DNA of 64,000 nucleotides, taken from assembly GCF_000617845.2 (NCBI RefSeq), contig NZ_DF820426.1:62001-126000 (forward strand). Direction: 5' to 3'. Of this stretch, positions 8,385 through 16,654 are shown piece by piece. Below the pieces are notes generated by a model. It ran no database searches. It was not told where the DNA came from and saw only the letters and a list, made by a program, of their open reading frames with translations. Position numbers and translations under genes: made by a program. Numbering within the stretch: the first letter of the stretch is position 1; each line of letters begins with the position of its first letter. This stretch comes from Bradyrhizobium sp. DOA9 (GTDB taxonomy: Bacteria; Pseudomonadota; Alphaproteobacteria; Rhizobiales; Xanthobacteraceae).

Positions 8385-9602
8385 CTAGGAAACCTGTTTA
8401 TCATTCGCCGTCTTTTGCTTCTTCCAGAGCGCCATGATCTGCGGTCCGATGGAATAATTGCCGGCCCTAGCTTTCGCCGTAAGACCCCGCAGGTATCCGC
8501 CCGGGCTTTTGACTTCCGCCGAGCGTTGCAGGATCGCGGCGACCGTAACCGCTGCATCGCCCTCCCCCATCGCGTCCACGGCGTCTTCCCAGGCGCTCGG
8601 GCTGACCCCCAGCGCCGATCGAACAACCGCGGCCGTCGCGATGAATTCGGGCCAGCTTCCGATTCCTGTCCGCGAGTACATCGTGATGTCAGGGCAAGCC
8701 TTGAGGATCAGCCCCAACGGGAATCCCGTCGTCTGTTGGCTCCTCCTCTCCGGCACCGGTTGGGTTTCACCGATCGGCCCCCCGCCTTTTTGGGAGGCTG
8801 GTTCAAGTTCAACAAAGGGTTCTGGATTTGAATTCTGATAGTGCGCGCCGGAATGGCTGTCATTGCCGTCCATTTTCTGTGCAGAGAGATGAGAATCCAA
8901 CAGTTTGCCTGCGTCTGCGGCGAGGCGCTCCAAGCTCTCGGCCAGAGGCTCGAGGAGGCCTAGTCCGACGGCGCGCGGCAAGCGGCCACTGAGACCGGCA
9001 AAGCGCCTCCGGATATCCCCCCAGTCGCCCGGGGCCCCCTCCTCCGCCGCAACGGCAATCATCTTGGCGATATCCCGCCGGAGTATCGAGACACGCTCCC
9101 GCGCCAGGGCGATGGTGCGGCGCTCGATCCTCACCTCGTCGGCCAGGCGATCGAACTCCTCGGCCCGCGCAACGATCGGCGTCAGATCGAACCCGAACGC
9201 CTGCTCGATTGTGCCATCGCCAGATCGCCGAGCGTATCGCTTTCCGTTGGGGCTATCGCGGCGGATGATGAGCCCCGCGTTGACCAACGCGAACAGATGC
9301 CGGCGGAGCGTGGTCCCTGCCATGCCGTGCGTGCGTTCGCTCAGCGACGCATTCGAGGGGAAGACAACGAGGTTGCCAGGGGTGAGAGCCGTCTCGGGTA
9401 GACACGTCAGCAATGCGTTGAGCACGGTCAGCGCACGATCCGAGATATCGAGCCGATCCCTCGCATCGGTGATCGCGCGGAAGATCTTCCACTTGTGAAC
9501 TACCCTGTCTTCAGGGCATGTCTTCGCGGCCGCCTGGCTCGCCACCATGGCAAGCGTCAACGTCCGCCGCCCGAAGGGCGTCGTTGGGTGACTGTCGGTC
9601 AT
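8385..9602 (-). CDS. repC: RepC replication initiator
   Basis: 405 residues, normal for RepC of repABC plasmids. The N-terminal domain has the typical winged-helix segment (FPSNASLSERTHGMAGTTLRRHL, about residues 90-115), followed by GLIIRRDSPNGKRYA. The C-terminal domain ends with GYLRGLTAKARAG. RepC is the rate-limiting initiator, and the origin usually lies inside its own gene. The ATG at 9602 is favoured over a TTG at 9623. It is last in the repA-repB-repC operon, separated from repB by a 250-base gap holding the antisense RNA candidate. Confidence 0.93.
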   Translation of the reverse strand: MTDSHPTTPFGRRTLTLAMVASQAAAKTCPEDRVVHKWKIFRAITDARDRLDISDRALTVLNALLTCLPETALTPGNLVVFPSNASLSERTHGMAGTTLRRHLFALVNAGLIIRRDSPNGKRYARRSGDGTIEQAFGFDLTPIVARAEEFDRLADEVRIERRTIALARERVSILRRDIAKMIAVAAEEGAPGDWGDIRRRFAGLSGRLPRAVGLGLLEPLAESLERLAADAGKLLDSHLSAQKMDGNDSHSGAHYQNSNPEPFVELEPASQKGGGPIGETQPVPERRSQQTTGFPLGLILKACPDITMYSRTGIGSWPEFIATAAVVRSALGVSPSAWEDAVDAMGEGDAAVTVAAILQRSAEVKSPGGYLRGLTAKARAGNYSIGPQIMALWKKQKTANDKQVS

Positions 9603-9693
9603 GTTCTTCGCCTTTCCAGGCAAAGAAAAAGCGCTCGGCGAATCGATACCGCAGCAAATACGCTTGACTGGGATTCGCGTCCGTGATTCTCTA

Positions 9694-9754
9694 AGGCTGC
9701 TTACACGTTAGAGAAGGCTTCCGGGGCGGAGACGTTTCGGGGGCCTTTTTCTTT
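9694..9754 (+). ncRNA. Candidate counter-transcribed RNA (ctRNA/incA type) between repB and repC
   Basis: repABC plasmids carry a short antisense RNA in the repB-repC gap that represses repC. Here, opposite in strand to repC, there is a -35 like TTGACT at 9664-9669, a weak -10 around 9687-9693, a 7-bp inverted repeat (TCTCTAA ... TTAGAGA, 9688-9714), and an intrinsic terminator at 9716-9754. The 5' end is estimated. Size, place and strand all fit the known ctRNAs. Confidence 0.65.
9716..9754 (+). terminator. Intrinsic terminator of the ctRNA candidate
   Basis: GGCTTCCG (9716-9723) pairs with CGGGGGCC (9738-9745) over eight positions including two G-U pairs, and is followed by TTTTTCTTT. Confidence 0.7.
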
Positions 9755-9852
9755 GCATTCTACTCCTCTGTTAAAATCGATACTCCTACTGATCGCGCGG
9801 CCAGCCTTCGTTGCTGGCTGCGCCATGTTCTGCACGAGCCTCGGGAAAGCGC

Positions 9853-10851
9853 CTACGCAGTTCCCTTGAGGTACTCCACGTAGAGTTCACCTAGTCGCCC
9901 CACGACGAATTCACCGAACCCGGGGGCGACCTTCTCGTTTACCGCGAGTGTTGTCTTTTCTGTTTTGCGTTCGATCGAGGCGACCGCCTTGCCGTCGACC
10001 GATGTCCAAGACTCGGGTTCCGTTCGCTGCGGCCTAGGGGCAAGCGCTGCGCATACGGCAAGGAAGCGCGCATCGGAATTTTTACTGCGAAAGGCCTGGC
10101 TCGAGATCAGCGGCGCCAAGTCGCCGATTGCATCCTTGCCTTGAAGCAGGGATTCGAGCTCCATCCAACGTCTCCGGCCAGTTTTCGGCGCTGGGCCGAT
10201 TGCCTCGATCAGCGCACGCGGAATGGCGCGGCCGACCGAGATCAGGCGGGAGAGTTCGGTCTTGTCGACGCTGAGGGCGGAGCCGATCGTGTCACGCTTG
10301 AACTCGCGGTCCTCGAGAGTGACGGCGTATATTGCCCTCTCGATGAACGAAAGATCCTTCCGTTCGCCGTTCTCCTTGCCTTGCGCCACCACGAGCTCTT
10401 CGTCGGTCATCTTCCTGATGACCGCACGGACCGGCCTTCCGAGTGCCTTCAGCGCCCTCACCCGGCGATGACCGTAAGCCGTCTGGTAGCGGGCCGGCTG
10501 GCTCGGATGAGGACGCAGTAGAACGGGAACGAGCTGGCCGTTGGCGGAGATCGATTGGACCAGAGCCTCGTGCTCCTCGTCCGTACCAGGCATCCGGTCG
10601 GGCACGATCGATGCGTCGATCACCGAGGGATCGATTTCGAGCACTGTCTCGCCATTGGCGAATTGATCGGCCAGCGCTCTCGCCGCTTCGCTCTCGGCCG
10701 TCAGTCGCTCAAGCGATCGGCTCATGGCTCCGACAACGCCGCGCCCGCCGAGGGTCGGCTGGGGTGCCCTCCCCTCCTCCGCCAGCGGCGCGCTCGGAGC
10801 GGCCTGCGGAGGATCGCTGAGCAGATCGCTGAGTAGGTTCTTGCGTCCCAT
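9853..10851 (-). CDS. repB: RepB partition protein (ParB family) of repABC
   Basis: 332 residues starting MGRKNLLSDLLSD, the typical RepB N-terminus. The ParB nuclease-like core contains YGHRRVRA (126-133) and ENGERKDLS (160-168), followed by a KorB-like HTH around residues 185-215. RepB binds parS and acts with RepA in segregation and autoregulation. Its start shares one base with the repA stop (TGATG). The C-terminal end (LGELYVEYL) matches the family's dimerization tail. Confidence 0.93.
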   Translation of the reverse strand: MGRKNLLSDLLSDPPQAAPSAPLAEEGRAPQPTLGGRGVVGAMSRSLERLTAESEAARALADQFANGETVLEIDPSVIDASIVPDRMPGTDEEHEALVQSISANGQLVPVLLRPHPSQPARYQTAYGHRRVRALKALGRPVRAVIRKMTDEELVVAQGKENGERKDLSFIERAIYAVTLEDREFKRDTIGSALSVDKTELSRLISVGRAIPRALIEAIGPAPKTGRRRWMELESLLQGKDAIGDLAPLISSQAFRSKNSDARFLAVCAALAPRPQRTEPESWTSVDGKAVASIERKTEKTTLAVNEKVAPGFGEFVVGRLGELYVEYLKGTA

Positions 10852-12077
10852 CAGGTTCTCCCCCAAGCCACTTGCATGAGATTCTGGATCTCCCCATTGA
10901 CGCCGTCGAGCGACTCCATCGCGCGGTCGTAGGTCGATCGCGTGAACTGTTCGCGAGGCACCTCGTAGAGGGTTTGCTTGGTGATGCCGGCGTCGCTGAT
11001 TGCGGTGCTTTTCAGCATCATGTTGGTGATCATGCGATCGCCGAAAAGCGATCTCATGAAGCCGACCATCTGCGCCTGCGGACCGTCGCCGGGTTCGTAG
11101 CGGGTTACGAGATATCTCATCCAATCGTAGTTCATGTTGCCGCCGGCTTTCGCGACGACTTCGAGCAAGTCCGAGGTCATCAGGAGAAACTGCGACATCG
11201 ACATCACGTCGAGCATCTGGGGATGCACGGGGATGAGGACGGCGGTCGCGGCGCATAGTGCCGATAGCGTAAGGAATCCCAGCTGGGGCGGACAATCGAT
11301 GACCACGGCGTCGTAATTCGCCTCCACCGATCCGAGCACCGTCGCCACCCTTGCGAAGAAGAGTGGATCTCCGGATTGCCGCTGGGCTAGAGCCTTGGGC
11401 GTCTCGTGCTCGAACTCCATCAGTTCGATGTTCGCTGGCACGATATCCAGAAGCGGGAAGTAGGTCCGTCGAATGATGTCGCTCAGCTCGCGGCGGCTGT
11501 CGTCGTAGCGGATGGCACCATACAAGGTGCCGTTCTCTTCGACGTCGAATTCGGGCTGGTATCCATGCAGAGCCGACAAGGACGCCTGAGGATCGAGGTC
11601 GACGGCAAGAACGCGATGTCCCTGCAAGGCGAGGTGCTGGGCCAAGTGCGCCGCGCTCGTGGTCTTGCCGCTGCCGCCTTTGAAGTTGACGACGGCTATG
11701 ACCTGCAGATGCTCGCCTTCCCTGCGCGTCGGCAGATATCGGCGCGAGGCCTTTCCGGTCTCGTCGAGATACGTCCGAAGGGCCTGGATGTCGCCCAAGG
11801 AATAGAGACGTCGCCCGGCCGGGCCGATCTCGGGCTCGGGTCCCTTCTTCTCAAGCGACAACTGCCGCAAATAGGAGTCGTTCACGCCGATCAACTTGGC
11901 CGCTTCGCCGGACGAGAATCGACGTAAGGTTTTGGCGGCTTTCGGCGGGAAGAGTTTCAGTCTATGGGCGACAAGCTTCGCCGACAGCTCGCGAGCATCC
12001 GCGGCGATCAGTTCATGGATCGCGCGAGGCTCATTTAACGCCGAATGCTCGGCGACAGTTTGTTCCGTCAAAGACAC
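10851..12077 (-). CDS. repA: RepA partition ATPase (ParA family) of repABC
   Basis: 408 residues, the usual RepA size. A MerR-like winged helix occupies about residues 54-100 (FSSGEAAKLIGVNDSYLRQL), and the deviant Walker A KGGSGKT is at 133-139, with VIDCPPQLGF downstream. RepA represses the repABC operon and partitions the plasmid with RepB. It is the first gene of the operon. The parS sites lie about 1 kb upstream rather than inside the operon. Confidence 0.94.
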   Translation of the reverse strand: MSLTEQTVAEHSALNEPRAIHELIAADARELSAKLVAHRLKLFPPKAAKTLRRFSSGEAAKLIGVNDSYLRQLSLEKKGPEPEIGPAGRRLYSLGDIQALRTYLDETGKASRRYLPTRREGEHLQVIAVVNFKGGSGKTTSAAHLAQHLALQGHRVLAVDLDPQASLSALHGYQPEFDVEENGTLYGAIRYDDSRRELSDIIRRTYFPLLDIVPANIELMEFEHETPKALAQRQSGDPLFFARVATVLGSVEANYDAVVIDCPPQLGFLTLSALCAATAVLIPVHPQMLDVMSMSQFLLMTSDLLEVVAKAGGNMNYDWMRYLVTRYEPGDGPQAQMVGFMRSLFGDRMITNMMLKSTAISDAGITKQTLYEVPREQFTRSTYDRAMESLDGVNGEIQNLMQVAWGRT

Positions 12078-12454
12078 GGCGGCATCTCGTGGTTACGACA
12101 TTTTGCCGAAAACTCTACATTTGGCGTTAGTAACTCCGATTCTCTACCGTTCGGCAATGAAGAAAGGGTTAACGAGACATTAAGGCGGGACGCCTCGGCT
12201 TAGGCTAACGAACCAGTCGTGCAAGGGCCGAGCTCTGCATGCATCGCAATTCAAAGAAGCTGCAACAATGCGGCCGCCGAAGCGGTCCCCTGCTCGGCGA
12301 AATTCGTCCTCAATCCCCTCACCTATTTGAGAAGTGGTCTCGGCGAGACTGCTCGAGGTCTCACGCCCAGGCACCCTGCCGGCCGCAGTTACTCGGCGCC
12401 ATCAGCGACAACATCGCGGCTCCCTAGCCGCCGGACATCCTGCCGCGGAAGGCG

Positions 12455-12684
12455 CTATACCTTCAAAATCCACGGATACCGCCATGAAGGTTTCTTCCGC
12501 CGATCGATAAGCTCCTGCCTGTTCAATGCAGTCTGTCTCTGGGATAGAATATCTTGGAGTGCGCGGCGAAAGTTCTCGCCCCCTGACGAGTTGAAAGGGC
12601 TTACTATCTCAAGGGAGAGCCCTTCTCTCAAGACTCCGAACCATTCGTTGGCTAGATCGAAGGGCACCTTTCCTGGTCGGGCCG
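12455..12684 (-). pseudogene. Possible remnant of a coding region
   Basis: The frame here ends with about 75 residues that look protein-like (KVPFDLANEWFGVLREG ... GGENFRRALQDILSQRQ ... SWRYPWILKV), with balanced composition. The upstream part of the same open frame does not look coding and overlaps the parS sites. I infer the 3' end of a decayed gene; no family recognised. Confidence 0.3.
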
Positions 12685-13068
12685 ATCGTTGATTGCCTGA
12701 CGTTCTGCGCTGTCTCGATGCAGCGGAGAGCGTGAATCTCCACAGGGCGTCACCGAATTTCCTCGTGGGGCTTGGCGGGCTCTGCGACCTTCGAGCCACT
12801 CCACTCCTCGCGTCGACTGCGTGCCCATGCCGACGTTCCGCACCAGATCGGCACGCCGCAGCTCCGAACGGGTCCGTGAGGCCAGTTTCGAACTCTGCGA
12901 TTTGCAGTCGACTCAGGCTCTGCTTGTTGAAGCTGACCTTGGCCCACAGATTTTCGATTTTAGGCAAACCGAGGGATTTCGACGGCCGCGCGCACTGAAC
13001 GTCCAGCCCCATCGCGCGGCCTCTTTGACACGGGCAGGGGACCGCGTCGTGTGTGACGCGTTGGCAAA

Positions 13069-13084
13069 GTTGACCGCGGTCAAC
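13069..13084. other. parS: parS site 1
   Basis: GTTGACCGCGGTCAAC matches the repABC parS consensus GTTNNCNGCNGNNAAC at every fixed position. The palindrome extends to 22 bases (AAA...TTT, 13066-13087). This is the expected RepB centromere. Confidence 0.88.
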
Positions 13085-13231
13085 TTTTCCAACGCGAGGT
13101 TTACCGTGCTTCGGATCCGTCTCTCGTTTTGCCAAAGGTGAGCCGCAGGAAGTCTGGGCGGTGGGCCGCCCTTCTGCGGTAATATATAACCTCCATCTCG
13201 ACCAGCCAACACTTGCACTCCGAAGCTGAAA

Positions 13232-13247
13232 GTTGACCGCGGTCAAC
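13232..13247. other. parS: parS site 2
   Basis: Identical 16-base copy of parS site 1, 163 bases to the right. Two spaced sites upstream of repA suggest a bipartite centromere. Confidence 0.88.
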
Positions 13248-13351
13248 AAACTGGAGAAGTTCTGCCCCCCCTGGCGGACGTCCGGAAATCTGAACGTCAG
13301 GCCGCTCATTTGAAGGGGAAGCCGCACAATTTGCAGCAGGTCTTCAAATAG

Positions 13352-13381
13352 GTGTATTTGACATGCTATCTAAGAATACAC
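13352..13381. promoter_or_regulatory. Inverted repeat upstream of vapB (putative TA operator)
   Basis: GTGTATT (13352-13358) and AATACAC (13375-13381) are separated by 16 bases, ending 12 bases before the vapB start. A TTGACA lies inside at 13358-13363. This is a typical place for VapBC autorepression. Confidence 0.5.
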
Positions 13382-13393
13382 GACGGCGGATAG

Positions 13394-13795
13394 ATGAGCG
13401 CGATGGCTTTCCATATTAAGAGTCCCGAGACCGACGCGCTGCCCCGCAGGGTCGCGGCGCTCAAGAAGATCGGGCTCACAGAGGCCGTGCATACGGCGCT
13501 CGCTCACGAGCTGGAACGTGAGCAGGGAAAGCCTTCCTTGGTCGATCTGGGCGTCCAGTTCTGTCGCGATCTCCGGGCCAGGGGCAATTCGGAAAACGGC
13601 AAGCCGGCAGACAAGGCATTCCGCGATTGCCTTTACGGGATGACTGATGTTTATCGATGCCTAGGCGCTGACCGCCATGTTGACCGACGAAGACGAAGCG
13701 CGGGAGCTGTTGGCGCGCCTTCACCAAGCGGCGACGCGCCTGACCTCGCCGCTGGCAGTGTGGGAGGCAGCGATTGCCGTAGCCCGAGTGTTTAG
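13394..13795 (+). pseudogene. VapB-type antitoxin gene, frameshifted at its 3' end
   Basis: Residues 1-80 (MAFHIKSPETDALPRRVAALKK, LTEAVHTALAHELERE, DLRARGN, DKAFRDCLYG) are a VapB antitoxin of the Rv0623/PSK type. Such antitoxins usually end right after the LYG region. Here the frame misses the expected stop and runs another 50 residues of arginine/serine-rich sequence over vapC. One missing G in the GGGATGACTGATG stretch would restore an end at TGA 13645-13647, overlapping the vapC ATG as TGATG. The DNA-binding N-terminus is intact, so it might still bind its operator. Confidence 0.7.
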
Positions 13796-14042
13796 CCTCC
13801 CGATCTCTGAGACTAGCGAAGCAGTCGAGAGTTATCTGGCCCTGATGGAGATCAAGATCGTGCAAGTGCCACCCGAAACGGCTCGGATCGCGCTCGACGC
13901 ATTTGACCGTTACGGAAAGGGCCGGCACCCGGCACGGCTCAATTTCGGGGACTGTTTTGCCTACGCATGCGCCCGCCATTTAGGGGAGCCATTGATGTTC
14001 AAAGGCACCGATTTCCCGCAGACTGACATCGAAGCTGCGTGA
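13647..14042 (+). pseudogene. VapC PIN-domain toxin gene with early nonsense codon
   Basis: From ATG 13647 the frame reads MFIDA, stop (TAG 13662-13664), ALTAMLTDEDEARELL and continues in frame to the end (NFGDCFAYACARHLGEPLMFKGTDF). The first catalytic aspartate of PIN toxins is the D of MFIDA. A TCG to TAG change explains the stop. Re-initiation at ATG 13677 would give a 121-residue product without that aspartate, so the ribonuclease is probably dead. The remaining acidic residues (E in VWEAAIA, D in FGDCFAY) are present. Confidence 0.75.
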
Positions 14043-14338
14043 CGCCGTCGGCCCTGGAGTGCTCACGGCAAGTGCAAGCCAGGACGAGAGATTCAAATCC
14101 AAGTCGATGACCGGCCAACGATTCGAAGGGCAGGGGCCTTCCGAGGAAGAGGGTCTGTCTAAAACCACCAAAATCGATGGCGGCACTGGCCGTGTCGGTG
14201 GCCGCGGTCGGGTAGGGTCAACTCTCCTCCTCGGCTGATTTTCAGGCCCTTGGGTCGCGAGAGCCACTAAATTCGTGCTCTGATGTGGATTGTTGTCGAT
14301 AAGAGGGGCCAGCAAGACAACGGAAAGCGGCTGTCGCT
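14043..14338. other. Gap after vapC
   Basis: About 296 bases. I see no gene or clear regulatory element. Confidence 0.4.
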
Positions 14339-15550
14339 ATGACGGAACCTATCCGCCTGATAGATTCCGTTTCAACAGCACCTGATAAGGTTATCAAGGC
14401 CTTGCTCTTAGGTTACAAAACGCCCGATCCGCTGCCTTGGGCCGCCATTGCCGGCCCGCTTGCAACCGCAGAAGACGCGCTTGCCCGCCTCGATGAACGC
14501 CTCGCAAAAAGCCCAATTCGGGATGGGTGGGTCAGCCGAAACCACTTCACCGATGCGTGCGCCAGTCTATGGTTGGAGGGCGAGCTCGTCCACCTCGAAG
14601 ATCTGGTTCTCCATGACGCCGGCATGGATATCCGCGCACCGACCCATGAGCTGACTCGGGCACGCGCCGTGCTGCGCGCCCGCCGTCGCATCGACCGGGA
14701 AAAGCTCGACTGGGCTCTGTCGCCGGCCGGACTTGCCATCTTGCGCGGCCAAGACGGGATGGACGACCTGGACGGGGTAGGCGGCGAGCAGGAAGGGGGA
14801 GGGGGGCGCAATGCGAAGGAGGCCGGCGATGTGTTGGAAGCAGATGAGCCCCTTGCACTAGCCGCATCGGACGATCCGCTGTTGGAGGCGTTCGCCGCGG
14901 TCGATGCAGCGATCGCCAAGGCCGATCGCGCCCTCGCCCGCGATAGCCGAACTCATATGCGCCGCGCGACCGAGCGCGATCCACTGGTCTACGACATCGA
15001 CTGGGACGAGGACGCGCGCATTGCGGCCTGGCGCGACAGCCTTGATGAAGCCCGTAGCCTGCCGCCGACGCTCGCGGCGGCAATTGCCGCCGATGCATGG
15101 CGCAGCATCGAACCGCTACAGCACAGGCCATGGCTGGGCCAGTTGCTAGCGGCGGCACTGTTGCGTCAACGCGGTAAAACACGCTCGCACCTCGCCTGCC
15201 TGTTCGATGGGCTCAAAACCATCCCGCGCGAGCGGCGGCGGTCGCGCGACATCGCGACGCGGCTCGTCGCGGAGCTAGATGCGATCACGGCGGCAGCCGA
15301 AGCCGGATTGAAGGCGCACGATCGCTGGCTCAACCAACGCACGCTACTGCTTCGGAAACTAACCGGCCGCCGGTCGACTTCCAAACTGCCGGCGCTCGTC
15401 GATTACGTATTGACCCGCCCGGTCGTCTCTGCCGGCATGATCGCTGAAGAATTGGGAATCACGTCACGCGCAGCAGTGAGCCTGGTAATCGAGCTTGGCC
15501 TGCGCGAGGCGACCGGGCGAGGGCGGTACCGGGCGTGGGGAATCCTCTAA
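14339..15550 (+). CDS. DUF1612/HTH_13 protein (RHE_PE00001 family)
   Basis: 403 residues. The N-terminus has the family's pattern of paired motifs (PLPWAAIAGPLATAEDALARLDERLA, then SRNHFTDACASLWLEGELVHLEDLVLHD). The middle has an acidic, glycine-rich linker (about residues 140-175). The C-terminus is an HTH (AGMIAEELGITSRAAVSLVIELGL). Relatives are found on rhizobial symbiotic plasmids; the function is unknown, probably a DNA-binding regulator distantly similar in layout to Fic-associated proteins. It is a solitary plus-strand gene ending before a strong hairpin. Confidence 0.85.
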   Translation: MTEPIRLIDSVSTAPDKVIKALLLGYKTPDPLPWAAIAGPLATAEDALARLDERLAKSPIRDGWVSRNHFTDACASLWLEGELVHLEDLVLHDAGMDIRAPTHELTRARAVLRARRRIDREKLDWALSPAGLAILRGQDGMDDLDGVGGEQEGGGGRNAKEAGDVLEADEPLALAASDDPLLEAFAAVDAAIAKADRALARDSRTHMRRATERDPLVYDIDWDEDARIAAWRDSLDEARSLPPTLAAAIAADAWRSIEPLQHRPWLGQLLAAALLRQRGKTRSHLACLFDGLKTIPRERRRSRDIATRLVAELDAITAAAEAGLKAHDRWLNQRTLLLRKLTGRRSTSKLPALVDYVLTRPVVSAGMIAEELGITSRAAVSLVIELGLREATGRGRYRAWGIL

Positions 15551-15654
15551 GATACGAAATGTCCTTTGCTTGGCCGGCCGATACAGATCGCACCGCGCTC
15601 GAGCGATTGGCCGACAACGCGCGTTCTCGTCGTTGTCTCTGCCTTTCAGCAGGC

Positions 15655-15681
15655 GAAGGCCTCGCCACTGGCGAGGCCTTC
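15655..15681. terminator. Perfect 12-bp hairpin between convergent genes
   Basis: GAAGGCCTCGCC pairs with GGCGAGGCCTTC around the loop ACT. It lies between the DUF1612 gene and the convergent DUF736 copy B and probably stops transcription from both sides, although no long U tract follows. Confidence 0.65.
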
Positions 15682-15693
15682 TTGCGCGCGGTT

Positions 15694-16002
15694 TCAGTCG
15701 CGGTTCGGGCGAGACCAGATGAGCGAGTGACCTTCTTCGACCTCGACCAGCGTGGCGTAGATTGGCGCCGCGAAGCTCGGGTCGTCGAGCTTGACCGAGA
15801 GGTAGTCGCGGTTCTGCTCCTGGGACTTCTTCTTCCACGCGGCGCCGAACTCGATGGTGCCGGCGAAGATGCGGTAGTCCGGGGCTTTCTCCGAGGTACG
15901 GTCGGCCGCGACGATCTTGGCCTTCACGGTACCGAGGGCGAGAGTCTTGACGGTGCCCACGAAGCCGTTGCCGTTCACGGTAAAGTTGCCGATGGTAGCC
16001 AT
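15694..16002 (-). CDS. DUF736 family protein, copy B
   Basis: 102 residues, MATIGNFTVNGNGFVG to LIWSRPNRD, with the DYLSVKLDDPSF core identical to copy A at 6620-6931. AGAGGAT upstream serves as ribosome binding site. The two copies differ mostly in residues 20-65, which suggests an old duplication or separate acquisition. The leader (to about 16235) resembles that of copy A. Function not established. Confidence 0.9.
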   Translation of the reverse strand: MATIGNFTVNGNGFVGTVKTLALGTVKAKIVAADRTSEKAPDYRIFAGTIEFGAAWKKKSQEQNRDYLSVKLDDPSFAAPIYATLVEVEEGHSLIWSRPNRD

Positions 16003-16024
16003 GTTCGTATCCTCTTTGGTTCTC

Positions 16025-16235
16025 GGGCCGCGACCACCGCGACCTCGATGGCTGTCGTTGACCGGAGGCGATCGGACCGCACCCGAAGGGCCGCAACGCA
16101 GTGGAGGGCGGCCAGGGCGAGGCTTTCTTGTCTCGCGAGGAATGGACGCGCAGCGGCCAGGGGAAGAAAGCCGCGAATGGCCGTTGCGGCCATGGAATCG
16201 AGGCGGAGCGCAGCGACGACGGCCCTCGGTTAGAC
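16025..16235 (-). repeat. DUF736 leader, copy B
   Basis: Counterpart of 6960-7215: shared ACCTCGATGG, CCGGAGGCGATCG, GGAGGGCGGCC and GGGGAAGAAAG blocks in the same order at similar distance from the gene. The similarity lies outside any credible reading frame. Confidence 0.55.
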
Positions 16236-16654
16236 ATGCCAAATCGAGGGCGCACTGGGCGCGTCAGGCCGACCGAGGGATATGACTTGTTACAGGCACG
16301 CGCACCGCCCGATAACAGCAGTGCTACGCTCACCGAGAGACTCGCCCGCGCCCCTGAAGGCTCTTTCGAGGTATGGGCACCGCGAGTGCGATGCCGGACG
16401 AACGCGACGCAATCGTGCTGCACCGCTGCTACTGCGGGAAGACACCCGTTGAGGAACCGACGGATATCTCGGGATGCCAGCGGCCCCCACGCGGAAAATC
16501 CCAGCCGCGCTAGACGAGGTGATGGCGAAGTTCCTCCGCCTCCGGCAGACGGAAGCGCACGACTGTGTACGCAAGAAGAACCTCGCCGCGAGGCGAGGGC
16601 CTTGGTGAGCTCATGAAGGCTGAAGAGCCAGTACGAGACGCGATGGCGTCGCGC
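16236..16654. other. Gap between DUF736 leader and ardC-like gene
   Basis: About 420 bases. Two tiny plus-strand frames (from 16373 and 16520) exist, but nothing supports them as genes. Confidence 0.35.

Larger units (their letters stand above)
12078..13393. other. Long region between repA and vapB carrying parS
   Basis: About 1.3 kb without an intact gene. It should contain the repABC promoter close to 12078. It also holds the remnant at 12455-12684, two parS sites, and the vapBC operator at its right end. Confidence 0.6.

Noticed and set aside
12685..13327. Upstream part of the minus-strand open frame that ends at 12455
   Set aside because: It covers both parS sites and has non-coding composition; only the last 75 codons were kept, as a low-confidence remnant.
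15464..16423. 319-codon minus-strand frame overlapping DUF736 copy B
   Set aside because: The DUF736 frame is certain, and this one is arginine-rich and out of phase.
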